Source: an uncultured cyanobacterium (GTDB lineage: Bacteria; Cyanobacteriota; Cyanobacteriia; PCC-6307; Cyanobiaceae). Taken from it: a stretch of DNA of 64,000 bases. Position 1 is the stretch's first letter; each line of letters begins with the position of its first letter. The position numbers and the translations under genes are program-made. Below, in pieces: positions 28,040-40,124 of this stretch. The notes under the pieces are model-generated. The model ran no database searches. It had not been told where the DNA came from and saw only the letters and a program-made list of their open reading frames with translations. Where the stretch lies: NCBI GenBank assembly GCA_903823115.1, contig CAIJRN010000055.1, forward strand, positions 29,229-93,228. The letters are read 5' to 3'.

Positions 28040-28065
28040 GTGCCCCGCGGGCACGACCCTTTTTT
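28040..28065 (+). terminator. Intrinsic terminator
   Basis: The stem GTGCCC (28040-28045) and GGGCAC (28049-28054) has a 3-nt loop and is followed by six T residues at 28060-28065. It follows the stop of the upstream small gene by five bases. It shows that a GTG at 28040 is not the rimP start. Confidence 0.75.
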
Positions 28066-28069
28066 GAGC

Positions 28070-28094
28070 GTGACCATCCTCCGGGGACGGTCAC
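28070..28094 (+). promoter_or_regulatory. Hairpin in the rimP leader
   Basis: The segment from GTGACC (28070) to GGTCAC (28094) folds into a stem of ten pairs with one A-C mismatch. It lies just after the terminator and about 80 nt before the chosen rimP start, so it may be an RNA leader element of the rimP-nusA operon or a second part of the terminator. Confidence 0.4.
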
Positions 28095-28171
28095 ATCAGG
28101 CAGGGGCAGTTGCACGACTGCAGGTCCGGCGGGGTGAGCCCCTCCCGCAGCCAGTACCGCGGCTCATCGCC

Positions 28172-28747
28172 TTGCCCCAGTCCCCTTCCGAAAGCTGCCA
28201 GTCAGGCGCCAACGCCGAGACGGCAACCGATGTCCTGATCTCCAGCCCTGGGGCAGAGGCCCCTGGCGTCCCAGCCCCGGCCCCGGCCAGCCTGGACGCA
28301 GCGCTGGAGGCGTTGGCTCGCGGCGTTGCCAGCGGCTCAGGTCTGTCGGTGCTCGGGATCCGGCTGCTCAGCCAGCGCATCCCGCTGACGGTGCAGGTTC
28401 TGGTGCAACGGGCCGATGGCGTCGATGTGAACCTTGATGAATGCGCCCAGATCAGCGCGCCTCTCGGAGAAGCCCTGGAAGCCTCGGGCCTGCTCGGCCT
28501 GGCCTATGTGCTGGAAGTCAGCAGCCCGGGCATTGGCGAGGTGCTGAGCTCCGATCGGGACTTCACCAGCTTCCGGGGTTTCCCGGTGGAAGTGGTCCGC
28601 CACGATCGGGACGACAGGCAGCGGCTGGGCCTGCTGCTTGGCCGCGATGAGCGGATGGTGCTGCTCAACGTGCGCGGTCGAACGGTGCGTATTCCCCGCG
28701 AAGAGGTGTCACTCGTTCGCCTGATCTGCCCCACCGACGACTCCTGA
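28172..28747 (+). CDS. rimP: Ribosome maturation factor RimP
   Basis: Factor for 30S maturation. From the TTG at 28172 it has 191 residues. The open frame reaches 28040, but its first part would sit in a terminator and hairpin and is not RimP-like. No in-frame ATG exists between, so the start is uncertain. The family core is clear: VNLDECAQISAPLGEALE, YVLEVSSPGIGEVLSSDRDF and FRGFPVEVV, followed by the C-terminal barrel. About 45 residues at the N-terminus are Ala/Pro-rich. It precedes nusA as in most bacteria. Confidence 0.9.
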   Translation: MPQSPSESCQSGANAETATDVLISSPGAEAPGVPAPAPASLDAALEALARGVASGSGLSVLGIRLLSQRIPLTVQVLVQRADGVDVNLDECAQISAPLGEALEASGLLGLAYVLEVSSPGIGEVLSSDRDFTSFRGFPVEVVRHDRDDRQRLGLLLGRDERMVLLNVRGRTVRIPREEVSLVRLICPTDDS

Positions 28748-28805
28748 GCGGCGCCAGCGCCAACGGCACCCCCCCTGTCCCCACTCTTCTGCCCCCTGCA
28801 AATCC

Positions 28806-30266
28806 ATGGCTCTTGTTCTGCTCCCCGGTCTGAACAACCTGATCGAGGACATCAGTGACGAGAAGAAATTACCGACTCAGGTGGTGGAGGCGGCCCTGCG
28901 TGAAGCGCTGCTCAAGGGCTACGAGCGCTACCGCCGCACCCTCTACCTGGGCATCAGCGAAGACCCCTTTGAGGAGGATTACTTCAGCAACTTCGACGTA
29001 GCCCTTGACCTCGAAGAAGAGGGCTACCGCGTACTGGCCAGCAAGATCATTGTCGAAGAGGTCGAAAGCGACGATCACCAGATCGCCATCGACGAAGTCC
29101 GGCAGGTGGCCGAAGATGCTCAGACCGGTGACACGGTGGTGCTCGATGTCACCCCTGAAAAGGATGATTTCGGCCGCATGGCTGCCGCCACCACCAAGCA
29201 GGTGCTGGCCCAGAAACTGCGCGACCAGCAACGCCGCATGATCCAGGAGGAGTTCGCCGACCTCGAAGATCCCGTGCTCACTGCCCGTGTGATTCGCTTC
29301 GAACGCCAGAGCGTGATCCTGGGCGTGAGCAGCGGCCTCGGACGGCCTGAGGTGGAAGCGGAATTGCCGCGCCGCGATCAGCTTCCCAATGACAATTACC
29401 GGGCCAATGCCACCTTCAAGGTGTTCCTCAAGGAGGTCAGCGAGGTGGCGCGGCGCGGTCCCCAATTGTTCGTCTCCCGCTCCAATGCCGGCCTGGTGGT
29501 GTATCTCTTCGAAAATGAGGTACCCGAGATCCAGGAAGGCTCCGTGCGGATCGTGGCTGTGGCTCGGGAAGCCAACCCCCCGTCCAGAGCCGTCGGCCCC
29601 CGCACCAAGGTGGCCGTCGACAGTGTCGAGCGGGAAGTGGACCCCGTCGGGGCCTGCATCGGTGCCCGCGGCTCGCGCATCCAGCAGGTGGTGAACGAAC
29701 TGCGGGGCGAAAAAATTGACGTGATCCGCTGGTCTCCGGATCCAGGCCAGTACATCGCCAACTCCCTCAGTCCAGCCCGGGTCGAGATGGTGCGCCTCGT
29801 CGATCCGGATGGCCACCACGCCCATGTCCTGGTACCGCCGGATCAGCTGAGCCTGGCGATCGGCCGTGAAGGCCAGAACGTGCGGCTGGCCGCCCGCCTC
29901 ACCGGCTGGAAGATCGACATCAAAAATGCCCAGGAGTACGACCAGAGCAGCGAAGACCAGACAGTGTCCGGTCTGATCGCCCAGCGCCAGGAAGAGGAGG
30001 CCCTGCAGGCCGAAGCGGAAGCCCGCCTCCAGGCCGAGCAGGCCACCCGGGCCGAAGAGGATGCCCGTCTGCGGGAGCTCTATCCCCTTCCCGAGGATGA
30101 GGAGGACTACACCGAAGCCGAGGACAACGGCGTAGCCAGCGACAGCGAGGGCGAAGCTCAGGACGGCAGCGATGCCGGTACCGAAGCAGCCGGCGCTGAG
30201 GCTGACCTCGAAGCCGAGGCCAGCCTCGATGGCGAAGCCGAAGCAGGCCTCGAGACGGCCCGGTGA
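28806..30266 (+). CDS. nusA: Transcription termination/antitermination factor NusA
   Basis: RNA-polymerase-binding factor for pausing, termination and antitermination, 486 residues. Order of domains: N-terminal polymerase-binding domain (to about 125), S1 domain (about 130-200), KH1 and KH2 (about 230-375, with AVDSVEREVDPVGACIGARGSRIQQVV and LSLAIGREGQNVRLAARLTGW). An acidic tail of about 110 residues rich in Glu, Ala and Asp follows. ATG 28806 gives a full N-terminus. The stop overlaps the GTG of ylxR by 4 nt. Confidence 0.97.
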   Translation: MALVLLPGLNNLIEDISDEKKLPTQVVEAALREALLKGYERYRRTLYLGISEDPFEEDYFSNFDVALDLEEEGYRVLASKIIVEEVESDDHQIAIDEVRQVAEDAQTGDTVVLDVTPEKDDFGRMAAATTKQVLAQKLRDQQRRMIQEEFADLEDPVLTARVIRFERQSVILGVSSGLGRPEVEAELPRRDQLPNDNYRANATFKVFLKEVSEVARRGPQLFVSRSNAGLVVYLFENEVPEIQEGSVRIVAVAREANPPSRAVGPRTKVAVDSVEREVDPVGACIGARGSRIQQVVNELRGEKIDVIRWSPDPGQYIANSLSPARVEMVRLVDPDGHHAHVLVPPDQLSLAIGREGQNVRLAARLTGWKIDIKNAQEYDQSSEDQTVSGLIAQRQEEEALQAEAEARLQAEQATRAEEDARLRELYPLPEDEEDYTEAEDNGVASDSEGEAQDGSDAGTEAAGAEADLEAEASLDGEAEAGLETAR

Positions 30267-30550
30267 GCGCCCGGGAACAGCGGCCGGTGCTGCGCCGCTG
30301 TGTGGCCTGCCGCAACCTGCGCGATCGCCAGCTGCTCTGGCGGCTAATTCGCCAGGCTGACGGCAGCATCGCGCTTGATCTGGGAATGGGCCGCTCGGCC
30401 TATCTCTGCCCGGATCGGGCCTGCCTCGAGGAGGCCAGACGACGCAAGCGACTGCAACGGTCGCTTCGCTCTCAGATTGCGGATTCCATCATCGCGACCC
30501 TTGACGCACGACTCAAGGCAAGCGACGCCGCAACCGCTAAGGCAAGATGA
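30263..30550 (+). CDS. ylxR: YlxR/DUF448 RNA-binding protein
   Basis: A 95-residue protein of the YlxR family with the signature LRRCVACRNLRDRQLLWRLIR and later GRSAYLCPDRACLEEARRR. In other bacteria YlxR is a nucleoid-associated or RNA-binding protein that modulates RNase P or transcription. Its GTG start at 30263 overlaps the nusA stop (GTGA), indicating translational coupling in the nusA-ylxR-infB unit. Confidence 0.9.
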   Translation: MSAREQRPVLRRCVACRNLRDRQLLWRLIRQADGSIALDLGMGRSAYLCPDRACLEEARRRKRLQRSLRSQIADSIIATLDARLKASDAATAKAR

Positions 30551-30659
30551 TCATTGGCCGCAGCGTGCGTGCGGCCCGGTGGCACACCCGTTGCCCCGCT
30601 CGGCGCCCCTGTGGCCCCGTCCGGAGCTCACCCGTGGCCCCGCCCCTTCGGAGACCTGA

Positions 30660-34157
<3,498 letters not shown>

Positions 34158-34180
34158 GTCCCCCCCAGAGCGCCAGCACC

Positions 34181-35416
34181 ATGAATGCCCGCAGCGAGCC
34201 CCTGCTCTGGCTTCAGCTGATTGCTGTCGGGGTGCTGCCGCTGGAGGCGCTGTTGCTGTTGCTGCTGCTCGCCGGCAGTGATCCAGGCCCGGTACCGGGC
34301 TTGGAGCGACTGCTCTGCTGGGGCCTCGGTGGACTGTTGCCGGCCGTTGGGCTCTGGCGTCGTCCTGCCGATGTCTGGTCCCTGCTGCTGCTGCAGACCC
34401 CCTTGCGGGCGCGGCGGCCGCTGCAGCAGCGACTCAGCGCCCTGCAGGAGGCTGCCGCCCTGCGACTGGGCCTGGTGGCGGGTTCAGCCCTGCTCCTGGC
34501 CCTGCTCTGGTGGAGTGACGACCACGCCGCCATCGCCGGCCCGTTCTCTCCCCTGGCGGCGAGCCCCCGGCTGGTGGGACTGCTGCTGGCGGCCCTGCTG
34601 CTGGCCCTGATGCTGTGGCAGTGGCAGCAGCTGCTCCAGAGCCTGTGGCTGCTCAGCCGCAGCCCTGGGGCCATCGCGGCGGCGACGGCGATGACCACCA
34701 GGGAACTGGAGGCGAGCCGTCTCTGTCTGGGCTTGCCGTTGCTGCTGATCGATCCCCTCGCCGAGCGCCGGCCGGAAACCCGGACGCAGCCCCGGCAAGC
34801 CCGGCCGCTCTCCCAGGAGCCTGTCCCGATCGCGGCCCCGGCCCAAGCCGCCGCGAGCCCTGCCCAAGCCGCGGCCGCCGAGCAGCAGGGCAACAGCGCA
34901 GCCAGCGGCAACGAGTCGATCCTGGAGCCAGACCGCACACCCCCGGAACCCGAGTCGCAGGCTCCGCCGAAGCCGTCGGGTTCGGCCACGGCCCAGGGCG
35001 AAGCCAGTCCCCAGGGCCAGGCCAGTGCCGGAGCAGCGAACGGCGCCGCCGCCGCCTCTCCTGGAGCGTCCCCGGCGGCGGCATCCAAAACGGCCATGAA
35101 CAGCAGCGAAGCGGCCATGCCCGCAGTCCCCAACCCCGCAGCCCCAAACCTCACGACAGCCCAGCCAGAGTCCCAGGCCGCTGCCACCGGCCAGAGCGAC
35201 CTGGATGAAGCCCCCTCCCCCGCAGCGGATCCTGAAGCGACTCCAGCGGAGGCGACCCGGCCTGATCCACTGGGCACCGAGTCGCTCGGATCGGCGGCCC
35301 CAGAACTCAGCACGGACGCTGAGAGCGCCCCCTCAGCCGCTGTCCCGATTGCGATCGAACCAGAGCAGGGAGCCGAAGATGGCGAGGGCGGAGACCTGGA
35401 TCAACAGATCGGATGA
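34181..35416 (+). CDS. Low-complexity-tail membrane protein
   Basis: A 411-residue protein from the ATG at 34181; the longer frame upstream overlaps infB and is not protein-like. The first 150 residues have about four hydrophobic helices (for example LIAVGVLPLEALLLLLLLAG and LGLVAGSALLLALLWW), then a short charged segment. Residues about 195-411 are Ala/Pro/Ser/Glu-rich low complexity. This matches a cyanobacterial family named for that tail and usually found after infB. Function unknown. Its last 84 bp overlap the opposite-strand DUF3493 gene. Confidence 0.75.
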   Translation: MNARSEPLLWLQLIAVGVLPLEALLLLLLLAGSDPGPVPGLERLLCWGLGGLLPAVGLWRRPADVWSLLLLQTPLRARRPLQQRLSALQEAAALRLGLVAGSALLLALLWWSDDHAAIAGPFSPLAASPRLVGLLLAALLLALMLWQWQQLLQSLWLLSRSPGAIAAATAMTTRELEASRLCLGLPLLLIDPLAERRPETRTQPRQARPLSQEPVPIAAPAQAAASPAQAAAAEQQGNSAASGNESILEPDRTPPEPESQAPPKPSGSATAQGEASPQGQASAGAANGAAAASPGASPAAASKTAMNSSEAAMPAVPNPAAPNLTTAQPESQAAATGQSDLDEAPSPAADPEATPAEATRPDPLGTESLGSAAPELSTDAESAPSAAVPIAIEPEQGAEDGEGGDLDQQIG

Positions 35417-35614
35417 AGCGAGCTCGCCGCCGGCGGAGGCCCGCATCGCCATCGTGGCCAGCCCCAGGCCAGCGGAAGCCACCAGGGCAAACCACAGACC
35501 GCGGCGCAGGCTGCGCCAGGGAGTCCGGGCCTCCAGCAACAGGCGGCGGCGCAGCTCGGGATCCAAGGGCTTGGCTGCCCCGGGATCGGACCCGGAACCG
35601 GGGCGTTGGGCCAT
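35333..35614 (-). CDS. DUF3493 membrane protein
   Basis: About 93 residues from the ATG at 35614; a TTG at 35638 would add eight. DUF3493 features: LDPELRRRLLLEARTPWRSL leading into a first hydrophobic helix (LWFALVASAGLGLATMAMRA) and a second (LLIQVSALAIFGSLLWF). The family is restricted to cyanobacteria and plastids and includes proteins linked to photosystem II accumulation; this link is by family, not shown here. Its 3' end overlaps the plus-strand membrane protein gene by 84 bp. Confidence 0.8.
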   Translation of the reverse strand: MAQRPGSGSDPGAAKPLDPELRRRLLLEARTPWRSLRRGLWFALVASAGLGLATMAMRASAGGELASSDLLIQVSALAIFGSLLWFDRNRDSG

Positions 35615-35664
35615 GGGGTTCGCCGACTTGGTAGACAACGACCGGATGCTACTTTCGGAGGCAT

Positions 35665-35736
<72 letters not shown>

Positions 35737-35914
35737 TTTTCAACTCCTCGCTTCACCGCTCCGGAGCCACGACCTCAGCTCACCCTGCGGGGCCTGATAA
35801 CAGGCGAATGCTTTCAGATCTCGGGCGATCCAGCCTTTAAAAAGCTTCTGTTGAAGTTCATCCCCCCATCGCGCGGCCGAGCCAGGATCCAGCCACGAAT
35901 CCAGCCCTGTAGTT

Positions 35915-36532
35915 TTGAATGTCGATCTCGATCAATGTTCCATGCGTCCCAACCGGGCCAAGGCCATTTCAGGCTTCGCGGACTCTGGTCTTGGCCTGGT
36001 TCAGCGCCGCGAGCGGATCGGCCGCACCGCCCTGGGGCAGGCGCAACCTGCGCACAAAGCTGCCAGGAAGGAGCTGCGCTGGGATTGGTCCTATGAATCC
36101 AGACCGGCTGGGGCGCACGGCGCCGGTCTCCAGGCCAGAGGCAGCCTGATCACCGATAACGACACCAATGGCGATGGCCTCTACGAGGTGCTGGGCATTG
36201 AAGGCAAGCGCAATGGTGTCAGGATCACGGGCCTGGTACCAACGGGCACGGCCATTCCGGGCAATGTCGATCCAGTGACGGGAATTTCCTACAACGTGGA
36301 CAACATGATTAAACCCGCCTCCAAAGGCATTTCGCCGGAGCAACTCACCAGCCACGGCATTGGCTTTTCCCTGGCCGATGGCAGTTTTTCCAATCTCTTC
36401 TTCGCCTCTTTTCTCAGCCCTCCAGCCTATTATGACTTCCACTCCGTGGAGCCATTTCCAGCCGGCCCGGTTGCGCCCAACAGCGAAACGAGCATTCACT
36501 TTCAAGCCCATATCATGGGTGGCTATTGCTGA
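35915..36532 (+). CDS. PEP-CTERM-type body protein, possibly decayed
   Basis: The frame ATG 35915 to 36532 (205 codons). The C-terminal about 135 residues resemble the secreted body found in many cyanobacterial PEP-CTERM proteins: SLITDNDTNGDGLYEVLGI, GKRNGVRITGLVPTGTAIPG, YNVDNMI, GIGFSLADGSFSNLFFASF. The N-terminal 70 residues look unrelated and have no signal peptide, and the C-terminus lacks the PEP motif plus anchor helix. The gene may be a pseudogene with a broken 5' end, or a real start may lie downstream of ATG 35915. It lies between tRNA-Thr and a kinase-like gene. Confidence 0.5.
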   Translation: MNVDLDQCSMRPNRAKAISGFADSGLGLVQRRERIGRTALGQAQPAHKAARKELRWDWSYESRPAGAHGAGLQARGSLITDNDTNGDGLYEVLGIEGKRNGVRITGLVPTGTAIPGNVDPVTGISYNVDNMIKPASKGISPEQLTSHGIGFSLADGSFSNLFFASFLSPPAYYDFHSVEPFPAGPVAPNSETSIHFQAHIMGGYC

Positions 36533-36720
36533 GAGCCACAGGGCAACAGTGGCGAATTCGCCAACGCAACCAGGACAGAATCAATTGCATCGAAGTACAT
36601 CAAAGTTGTGCAAAGATTCAGGAACAATTATTGCCCATCTCCAGCCAGGACCAAGGACAGGCTGGCCGCAAGCGGATGCCCGCCAGACATCTCCGATCCA
36701 GGCTGGCGTCAAGGGCTGTC

Positions 36721-37809
36721 ATGAATCCTGAACCCATCCCCAGCCCTGCTGCCAAGACGATCCAGATGCCTGAATCGGGCTGGATCGCTGAGGTGCTCGG
36801 CACCGCGATCAACGCCATGGAGATCCGGGCCATGGAGAGCGGACGGGGCTTTCAATCCACCACCTGGCAGCTGCTGCTGAGCTGCGATCCACCAGGAAGT
36901 GCACCTGAGAGTGTGGTGCTGAAAAGTGAAACAACCAACCCGGATGCCCACGAATTCACGCGCCTCAACTGTTCCTTTCAACGGGAAGTGGGGGTCTACA
37001 ACCACCTGATTCCCAGGCTGAAGCACCATCAGCCGATCGTCTATGGCTGCAGCGCCAACCAGCCCTGCTGGCTGTTGATGGAGGATCTCAGCCACCTGCG
37101 CAGTGGCGATCAGCTGCAGGGCCTGAGCCATGCCGAAACAGTGGCCTCCCTGCAGAGCATCGCCGTTCTGCATGCCGAGTTCTGGCTGGATCCGCAACTT
37201 GAACGGCAATCCTGGCTGCCGGCCCACAGCTTCTGGTTCCAGCATCCGCAGGCGGATCTGGTGGAACCCTTTGTTGAGACCTACAGCGTGCGGCTCGGCG
37301 AGCAGGCCACCACCATCGTCCGGGCCGTCCTGGAACAGGGGGAGGCCATCGATGCGGCACTGGCCGAACGCCCCTGGACCCTGGTGCACGGTGACCTGCG
37401 CGCCGACAACCTGCTGTTTGGCGGCAGCGCCCAGGCCCCATCTGCCACGATTCTGGATTGGTCCTGGGCCTGCCGCAGCCTGGCCACCATCGACCTGGCC
37501 TTCCTGATCGGCGGCAGCGAGCCGGTGCTGCAGCGGCATGGCCGTCTCGATGAGCTGCTCCAGCTCTGGCATGGCACCTTGCTGCTCCGGGGAGTCCGTG
37601 ACTACCCGCTGGCCGACGCCCGCCGCGACCTGCAGCTGGCGGCCCTGCGCTGCCTGACCACGTCGATCGCCATGTATCGGTTTCTGCTGGATCCAGACGT
37701 CAGCGTGCGCACGGCCCTGTTTGTGGACCAGGCGATCCAGCGCCACAGCGCCCTGGTGCTGGAACTGGAGGCCTGGCAGGCCCTTCCCGACCTCGAGGGC
37801 CTCACCTGA
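36721..37809 (+). CDS. APH/ecdysteroid-kinase-like phosphotransferase
   Basis: A 362-residue protein with a protein-kinase-like fold of the choline/ecdysteroid-kinase and APH superfamily. The nucleotide lobe has VVLKSETT and the Glu of FQREVGVYNHL; the catalytic loop reads HGDLRADN at residues 223-230, with Asp225 as likely base; the metal-binding DWSWA begins at D246. It phosphorylates a small-molecule hydroxyl group; the substrate is unknown. The frame extends upstream to 36526, but ATG 36721 matches the family start. It stands alone, with a 188-bp spacer before it. Confidence 0.82.
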   Translation: MNPEPIPSPAAKTIQMPESGWIAEVLGTAINAMEIRAMESGRGFQSTTWQLLLSCDPPGSAPESVVLKSETTNPDAHEFTRLNCSFQREVGVYNHLIPRLKHHQPIVYGCSANQPCWLLMEDLSHLRSGDQLQGLSHAETVASLQSIAVLHAEFWLDPQLERQSWLPAHSFWFQHPQADLVEPFVETYSVRLGEQATTIVRAVLEQGEAIDAALAERPWTLVHGDLRADNLLFGGSAQAPSATILDWSWACRSLATIDLAFLIGGSEPVLQRHGRLDELLQLWHGTLLLRGVRDYPLADARRDLQLAALRCLTTSIAMYRFLLDPDVSVRTALFVDQAIQRHSALVLELEAWQALPDLEGLT

Positions 37810-37932
37810 ACCAGGAGCGCCCGGAACCGTGCAGACCGTGGACGAGACCCTTGGCGTGGTCAGGCGCAACGGCAACGTCGAGAATCGGATCGCTGCCTGA
37901 CCCGGTACCTGGCAACGGTTGAGCGTTGAGAT

Positions 37933-38298
37933 TCAATCCTCGTCGTCGCTGCCCACAGGCACCAGGCGGATCTGCTTGCGACCCAGCTTGATCTCGAACT
38001 CATCGCCGGGCTGGAGATCAAGCATGGCGGTGTAGGCCTTGCCCACCAGCAGATTGCCATTGCCCTGCACCGTGGCGAAGTAGCTGAGCTTGCGCCCGCC
38101 TTTACCCACCGACTTGCCACCGGCATCGCTGAGAGTGACTCCTTTGGCCTCGAGCAGCGCCTCATAAAAAGCGGTGAAATTCAGCCGCTCAGCACCATCC
38201 TTCTTGATGCTCACGTAGCCAGAGCCACGCACGAGGTCTGATTTGGAGACATCACCCAGCTCCTTTACCTTGGCCAACAGATCAGAGCCTGTCAACAT
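37933..38298 (-). CDS. cyAbrB family transcriptional regulator
   Basis: A 121-residue DNA-binding protein of the cyanobacterial AbrB type, from ATG 38298. The N-terminal region (SGYVSIKKDGAERLNFTAFYEALLEAKG) and the C-terminal AbrB-like domain (KLSYFATVQGNGNLLVGKAYTAML, then EFEIKLGRKQIRLVP) are typical of CalA/CalB, which adjust carbon- and nitrogen-related genes and act as nucleoid proteins. Paralogues exist in most genomes, so the specific role is open. It lies 115 bp downstream of the HicA/eRF1-like fusion on the same strand. Confidence 0.9.
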   Translation of the reverse strand: MLTGSDLLAKVKELGDVSKSDLVRGSGYVSIKKDGAERLNFTAFYEALLEAKGVTLSDAGGKSVGKGGRKLSYFATVQGNGNLLVGKAYTAMLDLQPGDEFEIKLGRKQIRLVPVGSDDED

Positions 38299-38413
38299 GA
38301 TGCAAGCAAAGCAACAACTGCAGACGACTTTACAGCCTGGCCTGCAACTTGCCAGCCCCAGCTCTGGCCAACCTGCCAAGGTGGCCAGCCGAGCTCCTCA
38401 GGAGTTACCGGGA

Positions 38414-39154
38414 TTAAGTGACAGCCTGTCCCGCTGCAACAACAGGACGCCGGTGGGGCAGATTGCCGAAATGCTCCCGGGCGATGGCCACGAGCTGCTC
38501 ATCACTGAGGCCGCCGTCATCGAGGGTTTCGATCCCCACAATCCGATCCAGCAGATCGCGATGATGGTTTTCCAGGTGATGGAGCAGCAACTGGCGCATA
38601 TCGTTGGCACCACGGCCATGGCCCAGTAGCAGCACAACATCGGCATCCGCGATGGCTGCGGCGATGCGTGCAAGGTAGTCGTGATCCATGGGCGCTCGCT
38701 GACCGGCCTGATCGCGATCATGGCGATGGCTGAGGTTCTGATCGGTGCCCCAGATGCCATGGGGCTTGAGTACAGCGTGCTCCACCTCATCCCCCTCCAG
38801 GAGAAACACATCGGTGTGGCGATGGTCGAGATGCAGGATCAAGCGACGACCTTGATCGCCCCTGGGGGAGGCTGCATCGGCTTCGGGATGCTCAGGGGTG
38901 ACACCGGCCTCGTGGAGCAGATGGCGCAGTCGCATCACAGCGTCCGCATCCAGATCGGGATGCCGCAGTCCACAGGCGGCATGAATCCAGGTTTCCTGAC
39001 CTGCGGGCATCTGCAGCCGCAGGCGCCGGTCACCCAACTCCGTGACGCTCGCCCCCAGGGAGCGGAAAAGGGCTTCGACCTTTGCCACCCGAACTCCGTG
39101 CTGGAGCGGATGGGCATAGAGAGCCTGAAGCGTGCGCAGATGATGGCGTTTCAT
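38414..39154 (-). CDS. HicA-like / bacterial eRF1-like fusion protein
   Basis: A 246-residue protein with two parts. Residues 1-90 resemble HicA-type mRNA interferases: MKRHHLRTLQALYAHPLQHG, RVAKVEALFRSLGASVTELG, RRLRLQMP, and HPDLDADAVMRLRHLLHEAG. The usual catalytic His context reads WIHAACGLRH (His58 and His64). Residues about 104-230 match the bacterial eRF1-like translational-machinery family: LILHLDHRHTDVFLLEGDEV, ADVVLLLGHGRGANDMRQLL, RIVGIETLD and LSDEQLVAIAREHFG. Both parts are normally separate proteins of similar size. No HicB antitoxin gene is visible nearby; cyAbrB is next on the same strand. The His cluster at 143-158 (HRHD...H) is additional. Assignments are by family resemblance only. 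Confidence 0.7.
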   Translation of the reverse strand: MKRHHLRTLQALYAHPLQHGVRVAKVEALFRSLGASVTELGDRRLRLQMPAGQETWIHAACGLRHPDLDADAVMRLRHLLHEAGVTPEHPEADAASPRGDQGRRLILHLDHRHTDVFLLEGDEVEHAVLKPHGIWGTDQNLSHRHDRDQAGQRAPMDHDYLARIAAAIADADVVLLLGHGRGANDMRQLLLHHLENHHRDLLDRIVGIETLDDGGLSDEQLVAIAREHFGNLPHRRPVVAAGQAVT

Positions 39155-39267
39155 GGCAGAGACGTGCCTATCTCAAGGTCTGATTTGACCCTATCGAGAT
39201 TGGGACTGGTTGCTCTCAGCACCTTCACGATCAAAGACCTGATTCGTGTACGGAAACCCGCCGTCCC

Positions 39268-39513
39268 TCAGTCAATCTTCACCACATCGACGCCACCAAG
39301 CCCGAGTCGGTTCAGCTCGCCTGCGGCCCTCAGGGCGGCGTCGTGGGTATGGAAGAAATAGGCACGATCCAGCTCCACCACATCCAGCAGGCTCTGATCT
39401 TCTGCCGCGATGGCGATGTAGGCACCGCCAACGATGCGCCGCAATACATAGCGCTCCGCCTGGGTGCACGCCATCGGGTGGGCAGGATCGATTTCAGGGG
39501 CCCAGAAATGCAT
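39268..39513 (-). CDS. Hypothetical 81-residue protein
   Basis: From the ATG at 39513 (a TTG at 39555 would add 14). It is acidic with an alternating beta/alpha pattern (RIVGGAYIAIAAEDQSLLD, AYFFHTHDAALRAAGELNRLG). The pattern suggests a small alpha/beta fold. I do not recognise a family. It shares its direction with the fusion gene, 113 bp upstream of it in transcription order. Confidence 0.55.
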   Translation of the reverse strand: MHFWAPEIDPAHPMACTQAERYVLRRIVGGAYIAIAAEDQSLLDVVELDRAYFFHTHDAALRAAGELNRLGLGGVDVVKID

Positions 39514-39790
39514 GGGGTCAGCCGGGTTGCTCGCGCGCCAGACCAGAGAGATCAACGTTAGACCGCGCCGGTGCTGTCGGCCTCCGAAGCGCGGGAACCT
39601 GGTGCTCCATCACCACCGTCAGACTCGCAGCGAGCCTCGGCAGCGGACCCCGACCACCAGTCCCTGCACCAGAGCAAGGCAGGGTCAGCAACAACGTTCC
39701 GGGCGGTAATCAGGGGCGTCGTCCAGCAAGCGAAGCACACATCAGTCGCTGAAGGCAGCAAAGCTGAGCTCAGCAATCAGCACTGAGTAC

Positions 39791-40069
39791 TCAGAAATCA
39801 GCATCGCCGAATTCTTCGTCGTAGCCCCCGTAAGGGTCAAATTCGCTCCAACCGGGGCTGGCGTTCTGCAGCAACCCGTACTGGGCGTCTTTGTCATTCA
39901 TATAGGTGTTGCCCGTGGGCACGGTGTCGCAGCTGATCGAGCCATCCGTGCCGTTGACGCAATTCTCGAACTGAATGCCAGCCCGAGCCACCCCCGGACC
40001 TGCCAACAGCAGCAACAGGATCGTCATCAGGACTCCCGGCTGGGCAGGTTGAAGCAGTCGCTGGATCAT
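39791..40069 (-). CDS. Small secreted protein
   Basis: 92 residues from the ATG at 40069. It has a signal peptide with hydrophobic core (VLMTILLLLLAGPGVARA), then FENCVNGTDGSISCDT with two cysteines that may form a disulfide, and an acidic Tyr/Gly-rich tail (WSEFDPYGGYDEEFGDADF). Function unknown. It diverges from the 38-residue membrane protein at 40125, and the promoters of both lie in 40070-40124. Confidence 0.65.
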   Translation of the reverse strand: MIQRLLQPAQPGVLMTILLLLLAGPGVARAGIQFENCVNGTDGSISCDTVPTGNTYMNDKDAQYGLLQNASPGWSEFDPYGGYDEEFGDADF

Positions 40070-40124
40070 GGGGGAGGGGAGGAAGGCCTGCTGGGATGAT
40101 GGCAAGGCTTTCAGCACTGCAGGG

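Noticed and set aside
28040..28171. GTG 28040 as the rimP start
   Set aside because: It lies in the stem of an intrinsic terminator, and the added residues are not RimP-like.
39556..39790. Small frames on both strands
   Set aside because: Short, no family resemblance, and composition like the shadow frames.
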